The translations under genes and the position numbers were made by a program. A stretch of DNA of 64,000 nt from Megaustenia siamemsis. Its lineage: Eukaryota; Mollusca; Gastropoda; Stylommatophora; Ariophantidae. The DNA lies in contig JAVIAB010000051.1 of assembly GCA_032433765.1 (NCBI GenBank), forward strand, positions 77,554,244-77,618,243, given 5' to 3'. Of the stretch, positions 41,626 through 48,704 are shown in pieces. The notes beneath the pieces were generated by a model. The model was not told where the DNA came from. It ran no database searches and worked only from the letters and a program-made list of their open reading frames with translations. Positions within the stretch are counted from its first letter, which is position 1. The number at the start of each line of letters is the position of its first letter.

Positions 41626-42936
41626 ATGGCGTTAGTGCATCCCAAGTCTTGCGAGTGTTTCCATTCTGGGCTAGATTTGTTTAGCGTTCCACCGACTCAG
41701 ACATCTCTTGACTCTGCCCAGTTTGTAGAAGTTTCCCCCTTGGCGTCTCTGGCATCTGGGGCCCCTATAGAATTTCCCATCAGCGGAAATTCGGACGAAT
41801 ACATCGATTTTTCCAACACGTATCTGCATATGAGAGCAAAAATCACGCTGTCCAACGGTGAAAATATACCAAATGATGTTGAAGTTGCGCCTGTGAACTA
41901 TTTTCTGCACAGTCTAATCTCGCAAGTCGACGTATCTCTCAACGATACTTTGATTTCAGCTTCTGAAAACACCTACCCTTTTCGAGCATACCTAGAAGCC
42001 ACTCTCAACCATAGCAAGGAATCTAAGAAAAGTTATCTCACGAGCGCGCTCAACTACACCGATACTCCCAAACACGCGGATGACACCCAAGGTGACACCA
42101 ATACGGGTCTTAAAACTCGTCGAAATCTGGCCCGAGGTAGCCATGAGCTGGATATGATAGGGCGACTTCACTCTGATATTTTTGCTCAGGAGCGTTACAT
42201 GCTAAACAGGGTTGACGTGAAAATTAAGTTGACCCCCTCAAAGGACGTATTTAACATCATAGCTCACGACAAAACTGTCGGTTATAAAAGTGTCATCACC
42301 TACGCCGCCCTGTTGGTGAGGAAAGCCTCAGTTAATCCGGCCATTTCGCTGGCTCACGAAAAGGCTCTCTTACGAGGCAATGCGCGATACCCCATGAAGA
42401 GAGTTTTGATTAAAACATTTGCCATTCCTAAAGGTATGTTATCTCATTCCCAAGACAACCTTTTCCTGGCTCAAACACCAACGCGACTAGTCCTCGGCTT
42501 ACTGGACTCGGCTGCATTTAATGGAAGTTACGACACCAACCCCTTCAATTTTAAAAACTTTGGCCTCACTTACTTAAACGTCACGGTCGCCGGTCATAAT
42601 ATTTGGGGTAAACCTCTATCTACCGAATTTGACCGCGGTCAGTACGCTCGCGCCTACTTCAAGTCCATGCTGGCGTTGGGTCTGGTGGGAACAGACGCTG
42701 GTAACGGAATAGATTATAACGACTTCAAGAACGCCTACACTCTTTTTGCATTCGATCTCAGCCCTAGTCTTTTGAACGCCGAACAATTTGAGCTGGCAAA
42801 ATCAGGGCCCGTCGCCATCGGGCTCAAATTTGCGACGATCACGCCTAATCCTATACAGGTCCTAGTTTACGCAGAACTGGATTCCGTGCTGGAGATCTCT
42901 AAAACGAGACAGATTCTTACAGATTACACAGCGTAA
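41626..42936 (+). CDS. Major capsid protein (double jelly-roll), 436 aa
   Basis: Forms the capsid facets as trimers in the PRD1/adenovirus lineage. The start MALVHPKSCECFHSGLDLFS, the PIEFPISGNSDEYIDFSNTY strand region and the VNYFLHSLISQVDVSLNDTL block are characteristic of Polinton MCPs. The second jelly-roll includes RYPMKRVLIKTFAIPKG, NFKNFGLTYLNVTVAGHNIW and the C-terminal PIQVLVYAELDSVLEI. Length and order fit the family and the frame is intact. It lies between the pVI-like gene (5 bp) and the protease (11 bp), the usual morphogenesis cluster. Confidence 0.95.
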   Translation: MALVHPKSCECFHSGLDLFSVPPTQTSLDSAQFVEVSPLASLASGAPIEFPISGNSDEYIDFSNTYLHMRAKITLSNGENIPNDVEVAPVNYFLHSLISQVDVSLNDTLISASENTYPFRAYLEATLNHSKESKKSYLTSALNYTDTPKHADDTQGDTNTGLKTRRNLARGSHELDMIGRLHSDIFAQERYMLNRVDVKIKLTPSKDVFNIIAHDKTVGYKSVITYAALLVRKASVNPAISLAHEKALLRGNARYPMKRVLIKTFAIPKGMLSHSQDNLFLAQTPTRLVLGLLDSAAFNGSYDTNPFNFKNFGLTYLNVTVAGHNIWGKPLSTEFDRGQYARAYFKSMLALGLVGTDAGNGIDYNDFKNAYTLFAFDLSPSLLNAEQFELAKSGPVAIGLKFATITPNPIQVLVYAELDSVLEISKTRQILTDYTA

Positions 42937-42947
42937 ACACTTCGACA

Positions 42948-43427
42948 ATGAATACGAGAGATATTCTCAAAGTACTTATGTCTGACATTTTTGTGAGACG
43001 GTGTTCCATTGTTAGCGTAGTGGCTCGCAATCGGTTACCTCGCTATATCGATCCAACTAAAACAGCAGCCTTCGTTATCAATACCGACCCTAGTTGGAGA
43101 CCGGGCTCTCACTGGGTCGCCCTCTACTACAACGCTATGGGGCAGTTTGAGTATTTCGACAGTTTCGGGTTTTCTCCCAGACATACCGAGATCATCGATT
43201 TTATCGAGAGGAATTCGAACAGACCTCTCATCTACAACTCGCGTCAGTTACAAGATCTTGTTAGTAACGCGTGTGGACTGTACTCTGTGTATTTTCTACT
43301 GATTAAAACACGAGGAGGATCAATGCAAAGGGTCTTAATGCCGTTTACCTCATCCACCAGACAACACATAAACGATCGAATCGTGTATCGACTACTAGCA
43401 CCAAAGCTTGTGTCGCAAAATTTCTAG
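42948..43427 (+). CDS. Adenain/Ulp1-like cysteine protease, 159 aa
   Basis: Maturation protease that cleaves capsid precursors. Catalytic set in order: H55 (GSHWVALYY), D71 (FEYFDSFGF), Q100 or Q102 (SRQLQD) and C109 (SNACGLYSVYFL). This His-Asp-Gln-Cys order is the adenovirus protease (C5)/C48 pattern. Short, single-domain and intact. Last member of the tight plus-strand block; 162 bp of promoter-like sequence separate it from the PC4-like gene. Confidence 0.93.
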   Translation: MNTRDILKVLMSDIFVRRCSIVSVVARNRLPRYIDPTKTAAFVINTDPSWRPGSHWVALYYNAMGQFEYFDSFGFSPRHTEIIDFIERNSNRPLIYNSRQLQDLVSNACGLYSVYFLLIKTRGGSMQRVLMPFTSSTRQHINDRIVYRLLAPKLVSQNF

Positions 43428-43529
43428 TGCAATGACGTCAGTGGCTAAAAATATCGCAGACAAGTATGGACACAAGAATTTTAGTGTTTAAAAATCCGGA
43501 CTAAACCGGATCTATAATCTGACCTATGC

Positions 43530-43574
43530 TATAAAAGTCGCGGGTGAGACAGCGCCAGTCACACATCGCTCAGT
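43530..43574 (+). promoter_or_regulatory. Core promoter of the PC4-like gene
   Basis: TATAAAAG at 43530-43537. Possible initiators are CCAGTC (A at 43557, 27 bp away) and the stretch ACATCGCTCAGT (43563-43574), which is repeated exactly at the Bcl-2-like gene's initiator (50951-50962). The ATG is at 43590. Confidence 0.5.
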
Positions 43575-43589
43575 GCTGAGATACAGAAG

Positions 43590-44006
43590 ATGCTGACAAA
43601 CGTCGAGGCTGCACCAGTTGTCGATGTACCCACTAGCTGGGTCTACGTTACAGCAGATCGTGAAATGGTCAAACCATTGGCTGCAGGGCTGAAAGTAGCG
43701 TCTGTGTCTTCATATAGAGGGTCGACTATGATCCATATTCGAAAATTTTTCGGGACATCGAATTTAAAATATCCCACCAAGTTTGGGATCACGTTGAATC
43801 GTTCAGAATTTGAACAGCTCGTGTCTATGCAGGACGAGTTATTGGCCGAGTATGAGCGTCTCGAAGCCATTACAATAAAACCAGAAACTCATACAGTGAA
43901 CGAACCCGACATCAGACTAGATCACACACTTCCAGTATCCACGTCACCGAGTATCGAGCCATATTCCATAAATACTGGCTTTTACATGGCTCCTTTCTAC
44001 AATTGA
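43590..44006 (+). CDS. PC4-like ssDNA-binding protein, N-terminal part, split by a LINE
   Basis: Residues ~36-92 (VASVSSYRGSTMIHIRKFFG, then KFGITLNRSEFEQLV) match the layout of the PC4/SUB1 transcriptional coactivator fold: beta strands with a charged loop, a KxGI(T/S)LN turn, then a helix. PC4 proteins bind single-stranded DNA, so a role in replication or late transcription is plausible but inferred. The frame reaches 44003, then a stop supplied by the inserted LINE-A. The frame is open again at 45222 beyond the insertion. Before the insertion the protein would have been about 251 residues with a duplicated C-terminal segment. Confidence 0.8.
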   Translation: MLTNVEAAPVVDVPTSWVYVTADREMVKPLAAGLKVASVSSYRGSTMIHIRKFFGTSNLKYPTKFGITLNRSEFEQLVSMQDELLAEYERLEAITIKPETHTVNEPDIRLDHTLPVSTSPSIEPYSINTGFYMAPFYN

Positions 44007-45221
44007 ACACATTGAAAAGCAAAAACCTTTTGTACTTAACTTCATCGACTTCAAAAAAGCATTTGATAGTATTCATAGAGATTCTTTGTGGAAAATTCTG
44101 AAGCAATATGGTTTACCATCAAAAATCATAAATATTATCAAAGACATGTATGATGGTTACACATGTGCAGTTCGAACAGAGGAAGGACTGAGCGAATGTT
44201 TCCCAATAGAAACTGGGGTTAAACAAGGATGTATTTTATCGCCCTTGTTATTTGGAATTGTTATGGACTTCATAATGAAGAAATGCTGCACTGGTAATAA
44301 AGGCATCAATTGGATACAAGGAGACCATTTGGAGGACCTCGACTTTGCTGATGACATAGTTCTCATCAGCAGTCAGATAAAAACGATGCAGGAAAACACA
44401 AATGAACTATCATCAATAGCCAGCAAAATTGGGCTTGAGATCAATCATGAAAAGACTAAAGTCATGACTAGTTTAATTCCAACAGGTGACAAAATATACA
44501 TGGAAAACAAACCAGTAGAAGAGATCGATCACTTTATCTATCTTGGAAGTCACATTGATCGAGAAGGGGATACGAGCAAAGAAATTAAAATCAGAATAGC
44601 TAAAGCAGCAATGTCTTTCAGAAGCCTTGAAAAGTTGTGGAAATCAAAACTTATCAGCACAAACACAAAACTTAGGCTATTCAAATCAAATGTACTATCA
44701 ACCCTTACGTATGCGTGTGAAAGCTGGAAAACAACAAGAGATATAGAAACAAAGTTGAACGCATTCGAAAATAAATGTCTAAGGAAAATACTTGGTATAG
44801 CATGGAACGAATTCAAAACAAATGAGGAAATTAGAGAAATCGCCAATCAACCACTAATATCTTCAGTAATAAAGAAAAGACGATGGTCATACGTTGGACA
44901 TGTGATGAGAAGAGATAATAACCGAATAGCAAAGCAAGCCCTCATATGGGAAACAACAGGTAAAAGAAAAAGAGGAAGACCCAGGGAGACACTGAGAAGA
45001 ACATTGATGAGAGAGGCAAGAGCAGCAGGAGTCGGCTCCCTCAATGAGATAGAACTGCTTGCACAGAACAGAGACAGATGGCGAGATTTGATAAAATATC
45101 TTTAAAAGAAAACTGCTAGAACAAAAAATCCATATAGGAGAAGGTGTATCTTGGTCTACGCCCTATGGGCCGGTTACAGTTCGAAAGGTCAATAGATTAG
45201 ATTAGATTAGATTTCTACAAT
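43994..45221 (+). mobile_element. LINE-A insertion inside the PC4-like gene, 10-bp target duplication
   Basis: TTTCTACAAT at 43994-44003 and 45212-45221 brackets 44004-45211 (1,208 bp). The 5' end is truncated just before RT motif A. The 3' end has the LINE-A 3'UTR and a GATTA-type tail of about three units, while copies at 22060 and 26400 have GATA-type tails. The insertion is younger than the Polinton copy. Confidence 0.95.
44005..45105 (+). CDS. LINE-A reverse transcriptase, truncated N-terminus, catalytic core open
   Basis: Open through 366 codons. It keeps RT motif A (NFIDFKKAFDSIHRDSL, first catalytic Asp), GVKQGCILSPLLFG (motif B), LDFADDIVLIS (motif C, two Asp), the thumb and the C-terminal GHVMRRDNN and GRPRETLRRT region. 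The endonuclease and RT N-terminus are missing. No ATG sits at the start; the frame simply enters from the truncation point. The most complete LINE-A in the window. Clade (RTE/CR1-like) not proven. Confidence 0.88.
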   Translation, partial: EHIEKQKPFVLNFIDFKKAFDSIHRDSLWKILKQYGLPSKIINIIKDMYDGYTCAVRTEEGLSECFPIETGVKQGCILSPLLFGIVMDFIMKKCCTGNKGINWIQGDHLEDLDFADDIVLISSQIKTMQENTNELSSIASKIGLEINHEKTKVMTSLIPTGDKIYMENKPVEEIDHFIYLGSHIDREGDTSKEIKIRIAKAAMSFRSLEKLWKSKLISTNTKLRLFKSNVLSTLTYACESWKTTRDIETKLNAFENKCLRKILGIAWNEFKTNEEIREIANQPLISSVIKKRRWSYVGHVMRRDNNRIAKQALIWETTGKRKRGRPRETLRRTLMREARAAGVGSLNEIELLAQNRDRWRDLIKYL

Positions 45222-45563
45222 GCTGACAACTTCGCAAGTAGTCAGCCAATACCAGCACTATCTCCGGGTCATCTTAGTAGAAACGACCAGCTCGTGGCTA
45301 TGCAGGACGAGTTATTGGCCGAGTGTGCTCGTCTCGAGGCTAATGCAACAACACTACAGCCTCTTCCCTCGAACGAGCCGTCGACCACGCCAGATCATAG
45401 ACTTCCAGTATCTACATCAGCATGCAAAGAACCTTATTCGATAAATAATGATTCTTACAGGACTCCCGTGTACGATACTGACAACGTTGAAAAGATTCAA
45501 CCAATAACAACGATTGCCCCGGGTCATCTTAGAAGAAGAAAGAGGCTGAGGCTGAACATTTAG
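45222..45563 (+). CDS. PC4-like protein, C-terminal part beyond the LINE
   Basis: In frame with the N-terminal part if the LINE and one target-duplication copy are discounted. It repeats the end of the first part: QLVAMQDELLAECARLEA and RLPVSTSACKEPYSIN mirror QLVSMQDELLAEYERLEA and LPVSTSPSIEPYSIN. The spacing between CAGCTCGTG at 43815 and 45288, less the insertion, is 255 bp, so an 85-codon segment was tandemly duplicated before the LINE arrived. The basic C-terminus RRRKRLRLNI may act as a nuclear localisation or DNA-binding tail (inference). No PC4 core in this part. Confidence 0.75.
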   Translation, partial: ADNFASSQPIPALSPGHLSRNDQLVAMQDELLAECARLEANATTLQPLPSNEPSTTPDHRLPVSTSACKEPYSINNDSYRTPVYDTDNVEKIQPITTIAPGHLRRRKRLRLNI

Positions 45564-45626
45564 ATGCTGTGTTTTTATGTCGTGTCTAGATGTACTGCAT
45601 ACGCAGTATCGGTGTTGTGTTGTATC

Positions 45627-45630
45627 AATA

Positions 45631-45632
<2 letters not shown>
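45627..45632 (+). terminator. Polyadenylation signal of the PC4-like gene
   Basis: AATAAA 64 bp after the stop at 45563, followed by a (TA)n run. Confidence 0.6.
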
Positions 45633-45667
<35 letters not shown>

Positions 45668-45985
45668 CAAAACATGCCTCGTGTTATTTGTCATTTTTGT
45701 GTACGTATATAATGGATTGTATAGGTGTGAAAGTCATAGATGTTGTAACTCGTTTTTTTTCTGTTTTACACACAGGTATACTGGTAGTACACAAAGGATA
45801 CTGAGAGTATCCATATTATTCTTACGAGACAGTACCACGTGACATGTATATACAATAGAAAAAAAACTGCATACTTTTTTTAATGATATATTTTTAATAC
45901 AATATAAACGTTACAACGACACAAACATATGTTCATTATCACTGGACATAAAACTATCACAAAAGTATCATTGTATATAAATACT
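45632..45985. other. Convergent gap with (TA)n run and minus-strand poly(A) signals
   Basis: (TA)n at 45635-45664, then AT-rich sequence between the convergent PC4-like and polymerase genes. On the minus strand, ATTAAA variants near 45890 could serve the polymerase mRNA. The two small plus-strand frames here are not supported. Confidence 0.5.
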
Positions 45986-48670
45986 CTAGATACCTAACGG
46001 GAAAGTCGTCACATTGTCGTTATGCACACGGCGTTTGATGTAGAAATAAGAGAGAGAATTTCTATGTTGTGTATATGTATAGACACTCGATTTATATCGT
46101 TTAAAACCCACATTTTTCCCTCCCTGCGCCTGTTGTGTCTTGAGAACCTTCATAAATATATCTTTGTCTAGTTTATTGTGATGTTTGCCAAGCCCTTTAG
46201 TACTAGTTTTTGAGTAATCTCCAAAACAGTGGTATGTTTTACTACATAACGACACCATCCCATCCCCTTCGTACTCTAACTTAAATAAACCGGGGGTACG
46301 TTTATGGTACAAATTTGTTTTCTCGCAGTCTCGACAATCTACCTTAAATTTACCTTTACTCCTAACAAACTCCTCCCGATGAACGCTACAGGTCTCTGAG
46401 GGGAACCACTGATCGTACTCGTTATAAAAAGTTTCGAGTAAAGGCGGTCTAACGGCGGCAGCTAAACTAGGTTTACTTAAAGCCAAATACAGACTGTCAG
46501 TGTCCATTTCACACAACTGAAAGTATGATCTCTCTACGAACCGGTCTAAAAAATCGTAATAAAATTGCAACATCCGTAGTTTGGCGTATTGATATACAAA
46601 GTAGCCGATTTGTAGCGGAAGGTCCCACCTCGTCGTCTTTTTTAACATTTCCACCTCGAAAATATTCCCTACGCCTAAATCTGTCATATGTTTAAATAGG
46701 GGGTCGTTAACGAGCTTGGAAGCGGACTCACCCTCGCAGTACGCGACGTTCGAGTGTTTCGCTTTATCGGTGAGAGTTTTTCCATACGCCGAATTTCCTA
46801 ACAACTTCATGGTCTCCCCCGTAATGGACTGCGTCTCATCTACATCCCCTTTTCGTCTGGCGTCGGATACGGTGTCCCCAAATTGTTTGAAACAACTAAC
46901 AGGGTGGTATTCGATCACCTGGTAGATGTTGGTTACCTCTAGATCGTGATCCAAATACCATTTTAATAAGGGGGTGGCCAAAAGAATTTTCTTCCCGATA
47001 TAACTACCTATCAGGGTACGTCTAGGGGTCGTCAATAATTTATTTTTCACGGCGTATTCCTTCATAAGCTCTCCTATATCGTCTCTACACACGTCTACGT
47101 TTTTAAATATGGGTGTCATTTCGCTAAAATATTCCTTGAGAGAGTCGGGGACATGAATATCGCATTCTACAAGACCAAACAGCGTTTCGTCTTTAACAGC
47201 TTTCAAAATCTGCGCGATGGTTAGTGGTAATTTTTCCCGGGCATACGATGGTATTGATCTGGGGAGGGCTTGTTTAAGAAACAGAATAATTGTGCTATCG
47301 GTTTTCTTTAGCTCTTGCCACTCACATTCCCACATCTCAACCACGTCAACTCCAACGTCATTGGTTAAATATTCGCGAATTTCCCGGGTCTTGTCGTATA
47401 GCTCGGACAAGGGTTTTTTGTTTATAGGGTTAACACCTTTGTATTTTTCAGTGAGGTGACAGATATGACCGTGCGTCAGGCAACCATGATACTGCCAGAT
47501 TTTATTATTAGCGGATAGGTTACTCTTTTGACAGAAGCCATCCACTCTAATCCTACGAGGTCCTAAAGGTACCTCACCCCCGTTGTATTGAGTTCGCAAC
47601 TCAATGTTGTGTTTGTGAGCTACCCACGTTAACCACTCTCTACTCTGCTGATCGTAATAATTAACTTTACGTTGTCTAAACCCGTCCTCAACTTTTCGTA
47701 TAATTGGAAAGTCAGTGGGCATTTTCTGCATCAACGCCCAGAGATACAGAGCGTTTGCGTCGTAGCCTTTAAGACTCTCTACTACGTTTTCAGGATTACC
47801 TCTGATTCGAGTCTCGTCCTTCTCGTGGTGGCGATGAAAGATTATGCTCGGGCCACCCACTATATTATCTCTAAGTGTTTTATGAAGCTCTGCCTCGCGT
47901 TTACCGCATAAAGAAAAGACTACGTTTTTAGGTATGGTGTTGAAGAGGTATCTTAACGTCACACCGGGGACTGAAATGGCGTCCTTAAACATATCTATAC
48001 CTAAACCGGCGTAAAATTCGATCTGTTTCTCTAATGCGAGTAGGAAGGGCCCGACATCCTTGTTGTTATACCAAACAAGAAAATCTCTGAGAGTGGACAT
48101 GTTATTGTCCGCCCATATCTTGTTACAATACTCGTACTCTTCGTTTGAAATATTACAGTTTTTAAGCGTCGAAAAGAAGGCCTCGTGAGGGGGGAGAGAG
48201 GTTTCGTCTAACTTTTTTAGCTCGGTAATATACTCGTAACAAAATACACCTTTAGTCTCTTTAATCTTGTACGCCGCCAAGTATTTACTATAAGAGAACC
48301 CCGGGGCGAGATAATTTATAATATCTAAGAACTTTAGTCGACTGGTGGAGATGCACATAAAATTATTATTGCGCTTAACGATAAACTTGAAGGGCGAGGT
48401 CACCCCTTTTTTAGTTTTGTTTTGTTTCGGCTCTTTTTCTTCTTCTTTTTCATCTTCAACATCTTCTTCTTCCTCGTCATCATTTTTCAATTCTTCTTCA
48501 TCGTCATCTTCTTCTTCATCGTCATCTTCTTCTTCTTTTTCTTCATCATCTTCTTCGTTCGCTTTTTCTACTTTGTTCGCCCCAGCTACGAAATGTCTTA
48601 TTAAATATGGTTTGATAACGTTTAAGTCATACTTTCCAGAGTTGAACCCTATAACGGGGAGCTCTTTCAA
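45986..48670 (-). CDS. Protein-primed DNA polymerase B, C-terminal part (894 aa), broken gene
   Basis: Replicates the element by protein priming. Motifs: Exo II GFNSGKYDLN (8-17), Exo III region DFLVWYNNKD (196-205), motif A LKGYDANALYL (300-310, D304), motif B LLGNSAYGKT (623-632), motif C EMDTDS (721-726, D723 and D725). All pol catalytic residues are present. An Asp/Glu-rich tract (about 39-80) follows Exo II. Between motifs A and B, RIRVDGFC (373-380), HGCLTHGHIC (395-404) and VVEMWECEW (443-451) resemble a Vsr-type endonuclease domain. Exo I is absent: upstream, the frame runs into an N-terminal part in another frame (48705-50300). The leftmost codon used is TTG, so no true start is implied. 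Confidence 0.93.
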   Translation of the reverse strand: MKELPVIGFNSGKYDLNVIKPYLIRHFVAGANKVEKANEEDDEEKEEEDDDEEEDDDEEELKNDDEEEEDVEDEKEEEKEPKQNKTKKGVTSPFKFIVKRNNNFMCISTSRLKFLDIINYLAPGFSYSKYLAAYKIKETKGVFCYEYITELKKLDETSLPPHEAFFSTLKNCNISNEEYEYCNKIWADNNMSTLRDFLVWYNNKDVGPFLLALEKQIEFYAGLGIDMFKDAISVPGVTLRYLFNTIPKNVVFSLCGKREAELHKTLRDNIVGGPSIIFHRHHEKDETRIRGNPENVVESLKGYDANALYLWALMQKMPTDFPIIRKVEDGFRQRKVNYYDQQSREWLTWVAHKHNIELRTQYNGGEVPLGPRRIRVDGFCQKSNLSANNKIWQYHGCLTHGHICHLTEKYKGVNPINKKPLSELYDKTREIREYLTNDVGVDVVEMWECEWQELKKTDSTIILFLKQALPRSIPSYAREKLPLTIAQILKAVKDETLFGLVECDIHVPDSLKEYFSEMTPIFKNVDVCRDDIGELMKEYAVKNKLLTTPRRTLIGSYIGKKILLATPLLKWYLDHDLEVTNIYQVIEYHPVSCFKQFGDTVSDARRKGDVDETQSITGETMKLLGNSAYGKTLTDKAKHSNVAYCEGESASKLVNDPLFKHMTDLGVGNIFEVEMLKKTTRWDLPLQIGYFVYQYAKLRMLQFYYDFLDRFVERSYFQLCEMDTDSLYLALSKPSLAAAVRPPLLETFYNEYDQWFPSETCSVHREEFVRSKGKFKVDCRDCEKTNLYHKRTPGLFKLEYEGDGMVSLCSKTYHCFGDYSKTSTKGLGKHHNKLDKDIFMKVLKTQQAQGGKNVGFKRYKSSVYTYTQHRNSLSYFYIKRRVHNDNVTTFPLGI
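48410..48565. repeat. (TTC/ATC)n tract inside the PolB frame
   Basis: Plus-strand TCTTCTTC/ATCATC-rich run that codes on the minus strand for the Asp/Glu-rich stretch of PolB. All changes keep the frame, so the expansion is in whole codons. The Ser-rich and Phe-rich plus-strand frames over it are shadows. Confidence 0.85.
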
Positions 48671-48704
48671 GTATGACTCGAGTTTCCCTATGAGGTCACT
48701 ACAG

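Noticed and set aside
44086..45105. RT as an original Polinton gene
   Set aside because: The 10-bp target duplication, LINE 3'UTR and near-identical copies elsewhere in the window show it is a later insertion.
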